A stretch of 64,000 bases of DNA, taken from assembly GCF_001625215.2 (NCBI RefSeq), contig NC_030386.2, positions 37,947,296 to 38,011,295 on the forward strand, given 5' to 3'. The stretch is from Daucus carota subsp. sativus. Lineage: Eukaryota; Streptophyta; Magnoliopsida; Apiales; Apiaceae. The translations under genes and the position numbers were made by a program. Shown here piece by piece: positions 11,158 through 23,403 of this stretch (position 1 is its first letter; each line of letters begins with the position of its first letter). The notes below the pieces were generated by a model. The model ran no database searches. It saw nothing but the letters and a program-made list of their open reading frames with translations, and was not told the origin of the DNA.

Positions 11158-11957
11158 CTAGGGGTCTAAATGAGTCGAGCCGAGCCGAGCCGAACTCTAG
11201 AGTGCTCGTGTATCGTTTGTTAAAAAATTAGCGAACTCGAACTCGAACTCGAGCTTGGATCGAGCCAAAAATATTGTTTGAGTATCGACTCATTAAGGAA
11301 TAACATTGTTCACGAACGGCTTGCGAACCGCTCACGAACATGTCTCACGAGCTGTTGCTCACGAACCGCTCATTAACTTACGCTCACAAACATGTATCAC
11401 GAATTTTTGCTCACTAACTGCTTATTAATTTTGTTCACGAGCTTGTTTAATAAACTTTGCTAACGAGATAGCTTATGCTTATAAATTTATTTAAGAGCTT
11501 GTTTGTTATTTAATATAATTAAAAAAACATTAAAATTCTAACAATATTTTAATTTATACTCTAAGAAATCATAAATTCATAATAAACCATCCATTAATAA
11601 AACTCCCACATCCTTATCCAAAATAAAAAAAAGGTTCGACGTAAATAAATTAAAATAGAACATAATTGTTTGATAAATAAATTGAAATAGAACATAATTG
11701 ATTGTAAATATTAGCTGAACCATGTTCACAAGGCACGGGGCACGCTCACGAGCCAAGTTCACTGGTCGAGTTCACGAACCATGTTCACGACGCTCATGAG
11801 CCAAATGAGCCAAGTTCACGAACAATGTTCACGAACTCATAATTCGAACTTGTTCGCGAACTATCGAGTCGAACTCTATTGTGCTCAAGTTCAGCTCGTT
11901 TATAAAACGAATTTTAAAATTGTGCTCAAGATCGACTCGTTTATGAATCGAACCGAG
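11158..11957. mobile_element. hAT-like repeat (GAGCCGAG / GTTCACGAAC type), right end lost
   Basis: It begins CTAGGGGTCTAAATGAGTCG with GAGCCGAG tandem words, and the right part carries the same words in inverse orientation (ACTCGTTTATGAATCGAACC). The interior is full of short GTTCACGAAC and CTCACGAAC repeats. This pattern is a common plant dispersed repeat; the hAT assignment rests on the AGGGGT terminus and is tentative. The expected right terminus is replaced by plastid rrn5 sequence at 11958. Confidence 0.5.
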
Positions 11958-12072
11958 CTGGTGTCCTAGGCGTAGAGGAACCACACCAATCCATCCCGAA
12001 CTTGGTGGTTAAACTCTACTGCGGTGACGATACTGTAGTGGAGGTCCTGCGGAAAAATAGCTCAACGCCAGG
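11958..12072 (+). pseudogene. Plastid 5S rRNA (rrn5) copy in nuclear DNA
   Basis: The sequence CTGGTGTCCTAGGCGTAGAG through ACGCCAGG follows plastid 5S rRNA over about 115 of 121 nt. From memory it differs at about two positions (GTAGTGGAGG and GCTCAACGCC). It is unlike nuclear cytosolic 5S rRNA. Sequence outside both ends does not look plastid, so only the rrn5 core was transferred or kept. It lies about 230 bp upstream of the OSB start codon. It is not expected to be a working rRNA gene in this position. Confidence 0.9.
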
Positions 12073-12299
12073 TTGAAAAAGAAATAAACGAGAAATCAAA
12101 AAGTCGTCTTATTCAAAACCCCAATTATGACATCCCTCTTCTCTCACTTTACACCTCAAAACGCACCGCTCGAACCGAGCTTTTTTCGAACCGAACACCG
12201 AGCGGTGGTATCAACTCATTTGCTGCACTAGTTTTTGCCACTCATAACCTAAAACCCTTGTGCCCGGCCCTCTCTAAAACCCCAAAGCTGTTAAATCTC

Positions 12300-15200
12300 A
12301 TGGCGATTTCCTCCTCATCCGCCATGAATTTCATAGCCACTACCACTCGTTCAATCTCTTCTAAACTCCTCTTCTCACCCTCCATCTTCTCATTTTCTTT
12401 AAATCCCCACCGTTTGATTTCATACAAATATCCCATTATAATATCTCGCTCACTCTCCACCACAATGACCCTCTGGGAAACCCACCACAAACCCACCTCC
12501 AAAACGCCTAAATCTGATGACCCTTTTGAGCAATTGGGCCCAAGATCAGGTTTTGAGAAGAAAGAATTGAGCTTTGCCAGGCCAACTGAGATTCCCTGGC
12601 AGAAGAAAGTGTCTAATTTGGTTAAGTTAATTGGTTGTATTCAGGCACCGGTTCGGTTTCATGAGTTGCCTGATGGGAAGACTTGGGCTGCTACTGTAAT
12701 TTCTCAGGAGAAGAAGGGGTCTGTTTCTTTAAGGTATTTTTTCACATTTTCTTCGTTGTTTGTGTTTGTATAATGTGTATGTAGGTGGGTGTCCTAACAC
12801 AAACTAATTTAAGGCTCCGTTACCCTGTATGTTTCATGTTGAATTTTTATTGATTTTGCGGCATTTGTTTATGTTGAAGATATAATATGATCACATTAAG
12901 CCCTTTCCCTAACAGCCTGAGGTTTTAACGTTGACTTAACATTTTAACTTCAGGAATATGTTCTTTTTTTTTTTTTTTAAATTTCTGATGCTTTTGTTTA
13001 GTTTAGTTTCATGAAAATATTTTCTTGATTTTCAAGCATTTGTTGGATTCCAAAAGATAAAAACATCTTCCAAGGGGGAACCCCTTTAAGAAGTTCAATA
13101 ATATGTAGGTTAAATCAAGTTAATTTCCTACTTGTTTCTGCCATGATAAAAATTATGAGGATGGTGAGAGTGTTTACAAATTGGAAAGTGCTTTTCTCTT
13201 TTAGACTGGGGAATTCATTTTCCCTAGAATCATCACATTTCAAAATTTGTCACCAACAGATTTAACAAAAGCAGGAATATTCGCATAAAAAATATTTCAG
13301 ATGCTTTCATTCTGTCATAAATCATATTTGTATATTTAAAGAATGAATCATGCAGGTAAGCTTAGTTTGTAGTATAAGATGGTTTTTAGAAGGAATTAAC
13401 TTGTATTTGCATAAGTGCGGATAAAAATACTAGTGCAGGCAAGCTTAGTTTGCAGTATAATACGTGAACTTGAGAGTTCTTGGGAACTATCACACAAAGC
13501 AATCATAATTATTGGTCACACAACAATATTCCCCCTTCTAATTATAGTTGTGATATTGCCATAATGTATCCTCTTATATTTTTCCTTGATTTTTACTGTT
13601 GATATCTGATTCCCTATAGGATGGTCTATTTGTTATCAGGATTCCATTACTATTTGAAGGCGATCTAGCACATATTGCTGCTTCTCATTTAAAGGAGAAA
13701 GATTATGTTTATATAGATGGACAACTAAGTGCGGATTCCCCCCCAGTTGCTTTGAAATGCGAGCAATCAAGTTTGCAGGTAATATATAAGTGGCACAGTT
13801 CTATAGTATGGATATTAGGAAAGCTAAGCAAAGAACCCAATTGTAGGTAGTCGTAAGAGAATTCTTGCAGTTAGCTTCACGTGCTTCTGACTGTTTAGTT
13901 ATGGGCAAGTGTACAGATGATCAATTCCTTGTCTGACAACTTTCATATTTATAACGTGGAAGTAGTTATGAATATGCTTCAAGTGTTCCTGCCTGGATAT
14001 TATCTCATCACCCTGTATCAGTGAAGTAATTGTTTGGTTCATTATCGGTTGATTGAACCACTTAACCTGCATTTTAGGAGACAGATATAGACCAGAGTGT
14101 TGTAGCATTTAATTGTTTGCATGACCAATTTTTTTTCTAATAAGTTTTGTTTCCCTTTACCATATCTTAAATCACCTTGTGTCTCCATCTCAATATCCAA
14201 GATCCCAACTCCCAAGAATAGGCTTCCAATATTTATTAGGCTACTGCTCCGGAATATCCCACAAACAATGACCTTCAAGAAAAAACACATATCATTCTGT
14301 TTTATATTAAAAGTGTACTATTTTTTATGCTAGATGCCTAGATCTGATTTTCCAGCAGTTTAGACCTAATGCTTTGACATAAATCAAGCAGTTGACACAT
14401 TATTTCAGATATATTCACCAACTTTATTATATGATTTTAATTTATGTTACCTGACCATGGGTTTATTATACAGGTTGTGGTGCATAATGTCAACTTTGTG
14501 GAAGGTTCTTCATGGAAGAAAAACTTTAGTGATAGCAAAATTATGGTTCCTTTAGGTAAATGTTTTTACTTGGGAAACAACTATTGATTGTGGGAGGTAT
14601 AACTTATTTTTCTACCAAAATATTATAGAGGTGAAAGACAACCATTAAAAGTTCCCGAGGAGACTCTTTTATTGTTTTGACTTGATATAATTGCTGTAGA
14701 CAAGGTTTAGTCCAAACATTTGTGCATTTGGAAAAATGCACTTATGTTTCAAGATTAGAATTTTTTTTCATTTGTACGTGATTTTAAGTAGTCCAGGAGT
14801 TTAGAATTTGTTGATGATTGTTGAGGGAATGATTCATAGAGGTTTATATTGAACATGACTCTTCCGATGACCTATTATCTTTTATAGATAAGTTTTTTAT
14901 TTAGCAAACTGCATGAAAGATAGAATAAGTTTCTGAGATCTCATGTCTTAGTTATTTTAATTGATAATAAAAATCCTTCGTCAATTTCAAACATATGTCA
15001 GAGCTGAGAGGATAATATATTTTCATTTTCTTAAAATACTCTTATGCTTGTAGAATACAATACAGCACCTTTGACTTTTAGACATCCCTTGTTAAGCCCA
15101 GTGGGTCATAATGGATTGGAGATATGTACTTACAATCCCAAAGTTAGCTTTTGCAGTATGAGTGGATGAGTGGTAAGCATGATTAAAATACCTATCAGTG

Positions 15201-17219
15201 TTAGAGTTTAAACCTCTAAGTTCAGGTTTTGCATAACTTATTCATTTAATATGTCAATTCATTTCAATTGATTATTTATTTATTTTTTATGTAGAAAGTT
15301 TTGAGCGTGATGACACTCTTCAAAAGAAAGTAAGCAGGGATGATGATTACCAAAGGGAAGAAAGTGTTAAGGACAGCACTTCACGGAAAAAGGAAAGTGT
15401 TGAGGAGTTTAAGATCTTGGACCAGTCACTCCTAGATCTCATAACAAATCCTCAAGAATGGTGGGACATCAGGTTGAAACAGGTGCTGTATACTAATTAT
15501 TTCATTTAATCAGGTTGTTAAACACACGGGAAACAATCTTAAAATGCTTGCGACAAAATGAGATAGTCTCCTCAGAATTAAAACCTTTTATGATTCTTCA
15601 AACATGGCTAGGCCAATTCATCTGCGGCATATGAGCACAAGGTTGATGGCAAGGTTGTTCACATTAATGAGTCTACTCCAGACTGGATTAAGAAGGAATT
15701 AGAGAGTTTGCCATTTGATCGTAAAACTGAAAAGAAAAGCTCTAAAGGTGGTCGTGGTACGGTTTACTTGTTCTTTTAGTCTATACGGGACTTAGGTTCT
15801 GTTGTTAAGCCATAATGTTGATCTTTGTTTCTCTCAATCCAGTTAGTATGAACAATAGTGGAGAACTCATATTGAACTCATGGAGGGACCTTCTTAAAAA
15901 TTCGAAGCAATGGCGTGATTATCGAGATAATAAGCTCCAAGGATTGGTGACCATTTCTCCTGTTTTATTGTCTGTACAGATCATGTATGCCTAAAAACTT
16001 CACACTCACTTTAAAAAAATATAAAATATACTCCAGGTGAAGCCAAATTACCCAGATTTTAAAAATAAGGATAGTGGTGCTGCGCTATGGCTAGATAGGG
16101 CTCCAGATTGGGTATTGCCAGGACTTGAAGGACTAGAGTTTGATGCTCCACTGCAGAAGGGGAAAAAAGCAGGTGATGGCATGAATTTTTTTTGCTGTGT
16201 CATTAGCATTCTAAATTTGTTCTCTTTATTCATTTATAATTTCCTTTTGGATGCAAATTGAAGGAGAGAGAAACTTTGCCTAACCTAGCAGCAAACCAAT
16301 AATAACATAATCATCAATTGGATCAATACTTCCAATTGAATACTAATGAGTCAAGGATCTCTAGTTAGCAGATCCAGTTTCTTGGCTAGCTTCTTTTCTC
16401 GTAACATATATTAGGCTCTTATAAACGGTTTAGCTGAGACGGACGGTAAGATGTTGACCGATCTTCCACTTTTAAGTTCAGATTATACTATATCCCAGTG
16501 GATTTGTTTTACACTAACTGCAGTTGGGACTTTTTGTTGGAGATTGAAGTATCAGCAATACGCAAATGCTTAAAGACAACCTTGTTTCCAATGCAGAATT
16601 AATAATCAATTTATTACTCAGTTGACCTGTTGAGTACTCGAGGTTATAGGATTAACTCAATATGCTTAATTTTTGCTTGGATTCGGTTATAACTTTTAAG
16701 AAGAAAAGTTTGAACATTGGGAATGGTTGTATTGCCTGTCAATTATTTGGTCTCTTTCATTAGTATTTGTGTTTCGGGCTTGTTTTAATGATGGCTATTC
16801 TAAAAATAGTCACTTTTTTCACTCAGGGAAATATTCATAGGCTTACTTTCCCCACCGTACATTCTAAGTAAAGTTTTAGTTGAAAATAACATGATATTTT
16901 TCTCCTCAATTCAGATGATGACTCTTGGAAGGACCTGTTAGAAAATTCAGAAAAGTGGTGGGACAACAGATTGAATAAGGTACGCTAAAAAATCTTTTCT
17001 CAAGATTGTATGATTGCAGAAACCAGGATCTGGTCATGGAACCTGCTATAACAAACAGTATCAGTAGTGCTAATTTGCCATTTTACTGGTTGTGGACTTT
17101 TTTTTTTGTAGAAAAATCCAAAAGCTCCAGACTTTAAACATAAAGATTTAGGCACAGCATTATGGCTTAGCGACACTCCAGCTTGGGCATTGTCCAAGTT
17201 GCCACCTCAGAAAGTTTAA
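12300..17219 (+). CDS. OSB: Organellar single-stranded DNA-binding protein (OSB), three PDF motifs
   Basis: Nine exons: 12300-12733, 13640-13778, 14474-14555, 15295-15482, 15612-15747 (or 15756), 15843-15946, 16037-16172, 16915-16979, 17112-17219; about 463 codons. The first 55 residues are Ser/Thr/Arg-rich with no acids, a mitochondrial or plastid transit peptide. Residues about 100-215 form the SSB-like OB fold (VNLVKLIGCIQAPVRF-like start, IPLLFEGDLAHIAASHL, KEKDYVYIDGQL). Three PDF motifs follow: EWWDIRLKQ...AAYEHK, QWRDYRDNK...NYPDFKNKDSGAALWL and KWWDNRLNK...APDFKHKDLGTALWL; the first lacks the literal PDF triplet. In Arabidopsis, OSB proteins bind single-stranded organelle DNA and OSB1 restrains mitochondrial recombination. 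An in-frame 42-nt upstream extension has no ATG, so 12300 is the start. A 3' UTR intron is likely at 17237-17368. Confidence 0.92.
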
Positions 17220-19136
17220 CTACAAAATGTTGCTAGGTAAGAGATAGAGTAACATTCTTCGTTTTTACTTCCCGCCCGCTTATACTAGAATTTGTACGGT
17301 GATACTTGATTATTGCTGAAAACATATATTGCCTTCACTTATTAGATGTTTTTTCTTCATGGTAGCAGGTAGATTGATGCCTTCATCATGTATTATGCAA
17401 GTAAAGATCAGCACCAGACCGAATTTGATCACTGTGAAAAGTTTTGGTAATTTATGACGGCACACCCTATATACACCTAATCAGTTGTGGATTAAGACCG
17501 CTATCAACTTCATGTTCCTGGGACCCAGGATGAACTCGTCCACACGCGCCCATACATATATACAACTAAATCTTTCTTGAGATGTTGAAATTCTTTATGT
17601 ACATGAGTAGCTTTACTTTCAGGTTCTTGTGGTTTTGTGTTGCATTCTGTTTTAAAATAGAAAAATGAAAAGCATTCCAATGAAAGTCATCTGACAGCTC
17701 TTGTGGTGTAATCTCAAAAGTGTGCTGTATAATTTTAATATATATGATGCTTAGAAGTTGAGTATAGTTGTCAGTTATGGTTCACATGATGTTAATTTGG
17801 CCCAGGTATACATGATAATATTGTTCGATTCAGTCATTGCGAGACCAGAAGCAATCTGGATTTTTGTTTACCACAGACTGAGTTGAACTAAGGTTGTCTC
17901 TTAAGTCTTATCTATAAGTTCAGAAAAGTGGCTAAAATTTTTGGCCGACAGATTTAGAACACCGGCCAAAAGGTTGGTAAACGGTCAGACAAGGTAATTT
18001 ACAGTGGTTGATCAAATGAGTTTCAATTCGTTTTTAGCATATAAAAGTTTAACTTGGCTAATAACAGTATGTTTATATGTAAAAAAGCTAAATACATCTA
18101 ATCAACGAAAAATAACTACATTTATAAAACCAAGAAGTTACAGTTATTCTGGATGATTGTGTATAAAACGAACAGTTCTGTATAGTACTTGAGCTAATAG
18201 CTAGGCAAAATACCATCTGTCTACAGACCATCGACACAGTGTAGATGGCCTACTAACAGAACCAAGTCCCACCGCAGCTGCAGCTACCGGACCAACTAAC
18301 AGTGGAATAATGCTTACAACAAATCAGAAGAAGGCAACGCAGAAACAATCCTGAGAATTTTACAGAAATCAAGTGAAGGAATGCTGTCTACTGCTGTTGT
18401 CGGTTGAAATTAACTGACTTTAGAGAGCTCCAATCATGATTCCTTGCGTTCCTCTGTCAGGATGTGATAGGAGAATTTATGTAAAGCTAGAAGAGTTAGA
18501 GATCTTCCTGGTTCTGAAAGGCTGCCATTTATGGTCTGATCAAGCAACTAATTCCAGTTGGAGCAATTGATAATAAATAGCAAAGCAAAACTTTAAATTT
18601 ATAAATGCAGTCAAATGATTCATGCTATATGCTAATATATCCACAACACTACAACAATGCCTAGAGGATTACACAAAAAAGAAAACGTAGTGTACCTGCT
18701 GTGCTGTTGATGAGAATCAGAGGAAGCACAATGAACATTTTAACTATAAACTGATAAATTGTTATTTACTATAACATAAGGAAGATTGTGACCAAATTTA
18801 TATGTACCTAAAAAACTCAAAGAAATATAAGAGTAAGAAAAATGGAGAACAATGAAGCCAAAAAAAAAACCTTGAAATTGGAAGAACAGCGCGCAAATGA
18901 TAGCAACAGAGCAACTGCTGACAGACAGCGATGGTATCAGCCAGTGAAGTCGATCAATTTCCAATTTCTTATGTGCGTCTGTTTTTTTTTTTTTTTGACG
19001 AAATGTGTGTCTGTTTAATTACATAGCAACTTTACTTTTTTGAAGAACATTTATTGCTAAATATGGAAACTTCATAAGGTAATATATGTAAGCATTTGAG
19101 CACTTAACATGTGTGACCACTGACCACCATGTACTA
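17220..19136. other. 3' region of OSB and intergenic DNA
   Basis: The OSB 3' UTR probably covers 17220-17700 with one intron (17237-17368; AG|GTAAGA donor, GCAG acceptor). From 17900 to 19136 I see no gene. A minus-strand ORF at 18740-18964 encodes a hydrophobic peptide without recognisable family and is not called. Confidence 0.4.
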
Positions 19137-19432
19137 AGTGCTTGTTTGGTTGACATCTAGATATGTGGGGAGTAGAAGTTCCTAGGAAGTAGTATTTGAT
19201 GAAACTGTTTGGTTGACATTAATTGGGGAAGTGTAAGTTCCTTGGAATTTTAAATGCCTACAAAACATAGGAAGTCATTGACCTAGACCCCCCTTGGTAA
19301 CTTGCACTTCCTGTAGGAAGTTAAAACCTATCTATCAACCAAACACAAATTTTAACTTCCCATTTATTATAATTTCCATAGTAATTTCAAATTACATAGG
19401 ATTTAACTTCCTATTGGTAACCAAACAAGCAC
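19137..19432. mobile_element. MITE with GTGCTTGTTTGGTT terminal inverted repeats
   Basis: The left end GTGCTTGTTTGGTTGACAT is matched by AACCAAACAAGCAC at the right end, and internal blocks (GAAGTTCCTAGGAAGT against ACTTCCTGTAGGAAGT) are also inverted. Length is about 296 bp. No clear target duplication was found, so the superfamily is uncertain (hAT or Mutator). Confidence 0.65.
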
Positions 19433-19960
19433 AGCCTCCTAACCAAAGAATCGCTTGAAAAGGTACTCAAGGGCTAACTACAGCAGCCCCCGTACTCACT
19501 ATCTATTACGGTAGTCTTAATTGATCACCATTCACCAAGCCACTAAGTTGTAAGATGTCCGCCAAACCCTGATGGTGAAATAACCAAGTATATACAAACA
19601 ATACTTAATCAGTGGACTATGAAACATACATAAAGCAAAGCCGAATGACTTGAACCAATGCACGGAACAAATAAAAAAGAGGAAAGGCCACTATTGACAA
19701 ATCATAGTCAAAAGAATATCTTTTTAAAAACTTCTCATAAGCAGGTTTACTTAATATCAACAACACACCAGATAGGAGGATTAAATTGTCAATGAAAATA
19801 CTAGAAGTATGTGTACAAGCAGAGAGAAATAAAAAACTACAGTTAGGATTTGATTAGTACCTTTAAAAAATGTAGAAGTTGGAAATCTAATAGAATAGAG
19901 AAGAAGAGGATGTATATCAATTCTATTTCTGTATCCAGAATTAAATGTACAAACTTTAAT

Positions 19961-21388
19961 TTAGATTCCACGGAGAGATATTTCCAACTGCTCTATTTTC
20001 TTGGCAAGATCATGCTTTCCACAAGTCTTTAATCCATCAGTAACCATGTCGAAGTTTCTAGACAAGGGTGATAAGTTTAGCTCAGTCATCTCTACCAAAT
20101 AATTACCAGCCTCAACAAATCTACTGCCACGTACAGACATTCTTATTAGCATGGTATAAACTGGTCGATTTGGTGGATGCCCCTTTACCTTCATATCACT
20201 GAAAAAGCTATAAGCATCGTCAAACTGTCCTCTCCTACACAGACCCTTCAATATAGGAGCGTACAAACTAGGAAACGGCTTGTGTCCGTCCTCGATAGAT
20301 TTATGAAGAACTGCAATAGCGTCATCAATCTTATCTGCTTTTGAAGCTGCCATGATCATAATCTTATAGGTATCAATATCCGGAGAAAACCCCAATCTAC
20401 AAACTGCATGGTAAATATCAATGCAAAAACCTAACTCCCCAGATTTGCATACAGCTTCTGCTAGAGAGTTAAACGTTGCAACATCTGGCACAAAACCTTC
20501 TTTGGTCATTTTCCTCACCAACCCTTTTGCTGATTCGATATAGCCTGCATTTAACAACCCATCAATCAATAGATCCCGGCCACGGACAGGTGGGTTGAAC
20601 CCCTTCTGGCTCATCTCTTCAAGAAATTCTTGAGCTTCTTTCAACTTCCCTGCAGAGCACCATCCATTCACTAGAACAGAGTATGTCTTTTTGTCTGGGA
20701 CTCCACCTTTTCGGACCATTCTCCGAATCAATGCATAAGCACCTTGGAAGTTCTTGACCTCACAGAGGGCATATAGCAATGAGTTGTATATTTCAGTAGT
20801 TTGGGGGCAGTTGAAGTTCTTCAGTCGATTGAAGAGCTCAACAGCCTGGTCTATGAGACCATGTTTACCATATTGGTCTATGATGTATGATACAACTGAT
20901 GGTGATAACGGTATTTCTTGGGTCTTCATTTGGTGCGCAACCTTCCACATAGTTTCCCAACACTTAGTCCGAGCAAGAGTCTTCAGAAGTTCTTCAAACT
21001 CAAGTGTGGTTGGGTCATACTGAGGATGTTGGGTCCGCGCCCAATTAAAAAACCGAAACGACTCAGATCCACAATGACAACAATTACGGAGCACACGATA
21101 CACCAACTCAGAATTGACTATACGAGATATACACATTTTATTGAGCGTTCTCTCCATGTAAATGTCACGACGAACCACATTTGATATATGATGTACAGTC
21201 GCAAAGTAATCATCATTTGAAACTCCCCCACCGCCTCTAACTTTACTACCCTCATTATCTTTAAAAACGGGACTTGTCATGGCACCAAAACTTCTATACA
21301 CAACAGCATTGGCTCTTGTAACATTCAAAACCCTCTCGTAAAAACAGAGTCTTGCGCGAACCAGCATCTTCTCGAAGCTATAATCCAT
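19961..21388 (-). CDS. P-class pentatricopeptide repeat (PPR) protein
   Basis: An intronless ORF encodes an N-terminal presequence followed by about nine to ten 35-residue PPR motifs with the usual register, for example EIYNSLLYALCEVKNFQGAY, KTYSVLVNGWCSAGKLKEAQ and PVYTMLIRMSVRGSRFVEAG. There is no E, DYW or SMR tail, so it is P class. The order and wording resemble Arabidopsis At5g18390, a predicted mitochondrial PPR protein; this is recognition, not a search result. PPR proteins bind organelle RNA one base per repeat and act in stability, splicing or translation. The frame also has an ATG at 21421, eleven codons earlier; 21388 (MDYSFEKMLVRARLC) is preferred because the Arg-containing, acid-poor start suits a targeting peptide. 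An upstream 5' UTR exon ends in a GT donor at 21693. Confidence 0.92.
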   Translation of the reverse strand: MDYSFEKMLVRARLCFYERVLNVTRANAVVYRSFGAMTSPVFKDNEGSKVRGGGGVSNDDYFATVHHISNVVRRDIYMERTLNKMCISRIVNSELVYRVLRNCCHCGSESFRFFNWARTQHPQYDPTTLEFEELLKTLARTKCWETMWKVAHQMKTQEIPLSPSVVSYIIDQYGKHGLIDQAVELFNRLKNFNCPQTTEIYNSLLYALCEVKNFQGAYALIRRMVRKGGVPDKKTYSVLVNGWCSAGKLKEAQEFLEEMSQKGFNPPVRGRDLLIDGLLNAGYIESAKGLVRKMTKEGFVPDVATFNSLAEAVCKSGELGFCIDIYHAVCRLGFSPDIDTYKIMIMAASKADKIDDAIAVLHKSIEDGHKPFPSLYAPILKGLCRRGQFDDAYSFFSDMKVKGHPPNRPVYTMLIRMSVRGSRFVEAGNYLVEMTELNLSPLSRNFDMVTDGLKTCGKHDLAKKIEQLEISLRGI

Positions 21389-21693
21389 TATAGTGCACAC
21401 AAAAAAAAAACCAATGAACACTAGTTGGATACAATATGATGTTCAATTGCTTCATCAATTCTTCCAAACAATAATATATAAACACAATCAATAATGTCTA
21501 ATAAACACTAACCCATTCATATCTCTATCAGAAATTAATAGGCCCATATACAATAATGCAAATGAGTACATATTTAAGCAAGAACACAAATATTGGGCAC
21601 AAATGTAAATTTATCAAACATTTGATAAGAAAAGTGTGATTATCTATAACGGTCGAAGATTAAAGCGAAAAAGATAGATACGTACAGTTACCT

Positions 21694-21790
21694 GAGGAGA
21701 TGGGGCGCTGGATTGACCCTGGTTTCTCACAAAGCGCGGCAGCTATGAAGATTCTGAGAGTAGCAAAACCCGGACACAGTGGCAATTCCG
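21694..21790 (-). promoter_or_regulatory. Probable 5' UTR exon of the PPR gene
   Basis: On the minus strand a GC-richer segment ends CATCTCCTCAG followed by GTAACTG, a good splice donor, about 270 bp upstream of the coding start. The intervening DNA (21430-21693) is AT-rich and intron-like. This suggests one intron in the 5' leader; the transcription start is not determined. Confidence 0.5.
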
Positions 21791-22691
21791 ATTTAATCAT
21801 ATACCCGAAGGTCTAATTTTTTTATAATTTGAAAAAGATATTTGTACATTTATATAATTATATTAGTTAATTGAAAATTATATTTAATGGTTATTTTTTG
21901 AATTTATTTTTGAAAAGTAAACAGAAAAGTAGTTTGAGTAAATTAGTTTTTATTGAAACACATATAAAAAAAAAATTTAATGGTCCAAATTCTTTTACTT
22001 CTCTGTAATAATCATTATAATCAGTCTGGATGCATGGATGTAGTATATAATTCCAATATGTGAAGAAAATAAATATTTCTAGACAAATTATTTGAATAAA
22101 TTTCAAACTATCATACATAGGTTAAAGAAAATTATCATATATAGGTTAAAGAATAATAATGTATCACCTCAATTTGGTATACCAATATTTGCAAATCTTC
22201 ATATAATAAATTAATAAGAAAATTATGGAGAACTCATTTAATATTAAATTTATTCTTTAAATATATATATTTAAATTTAATTTAATATTTATTTGATGAG
22301 TCCGCATATCCAAATATAACCGCTTTAGCATCTAACCTATATAAAATAATGCTTATCTTGAATATCATGGAATTGCTTCCAAAATATGATCCCCGAGACC
22401 CCACCCCACCAATCCAAACCAAACCAAATTATATGATACTTTTGAAAGTGCTATGCTCGTTGAAATTAGGGATTTTCTCATAATTATCCAATTCTAATTT
22501 ATTCTCCGCAAAATATTACATCCTTTTCAAATATTTTATATTTTAAAAATATTTGTTAAAAAATTGAGGCAACCAGTTGTAACTTGCAATCAGATGCAAT
22601 CGCGCACCTGTAACTGTAAGTTAATCGAGAAAAGTCAAATAAATTTGTTTATTTGATTATTAATGTGTTTTGACCCTCGCCGCTAGGCGCT
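21791..22691. other. AT-rich intergenic region
   Basis: The stretch contains the promoter of the PPR gene on its left and otherwise only AT-rich sequence, including a direct 20-bp repeat near 22110 and 22140 (ATAGGTTAAAGAA). No gene seen. Confidence 0.4.
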
Positions 22692-23403
22692 AGGGGTGAA
22701 CAAAAAACCGTTCAACCCGCAAGATCGACCCAATCCACCTCTTATTTCGGCCAAACAAACTGAACCGTTCCAAACCGAAAAAATAATTGGGTTCATTTTT
22801 TATCAACCCGAATAGATTAGGTTGGGTCAGGGTTTTTAAATTATTAACCCCGACCAACCCGAATAGAAATTTTTTGTTGCTTTACATGACAGACACAGAA
22901 CTTGATTCAGAAGACTTAGAAATTGATATTACTGGATAGTGTGACTGGGGCTTGAAACTTGAATTCTGTTTAGTGTCAATATTAATTGTTAAACTATATA
23001 AATGGGCATTCACTGACATGGCTTCTGTTTTCTGTATTTAAGTAGTTTTTTGCTTAGTTTTCTTGGTTATCAGGTCACATATGTAGACCACAAAAGTGCG
23101 GATTATGTGTTGTCAGGCGTCTGCTGGTTTAAATTTAAGTTTTTCGCATACTTAATTAATTATTAGTTAATTGTAATATTTAAGGTGCGCTATTGAAAAT
23201 TTGTACGTATGTTCTCGATATCTATTTGACGGGATAAAACTCAATAAACCCGATCCTACCCTACCCGACCCGACGTATGAATAATAAGGTTGAGTTGAAA
23301 ATATTTTATAGGGTTAACGGGTTCGAATTTTTATAAACCGATTATATTGAGTTGGGTTGAATTCTCGCCTCTAATCCGATCAACTCGACCCGTGTTCACC
23401 CCT
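22692..23403. mobile_element. hAT-like non-autonomous element, AGGGGTGAACA termini
   Basis: The left end AGGGGTGAACA and the right end TGTTCACCCCT are exact inverted repeats of 11 bp. Sub-terminal CAACCCG and GACCCAA words on the left recur inverted on the right (CGGGTTGAA, GGGTTGAG). A plain AT-rich insert fills 22880-23200. No clear 8-bp target duplication was seen. Confidence 0.6.

Noticed and set aside
11958-12072. A functional nuclear 5S rRNA gene
   Set aside because: It matches plastid, not cytosolic, 5S rRNA and lacks nuclear 5S tandem context.
18740-18964. 74-codon minus-strand hydrophobic ORF
   Set aside because: AT-rich sequence often gives such frames; no family, no neighbouring exons.
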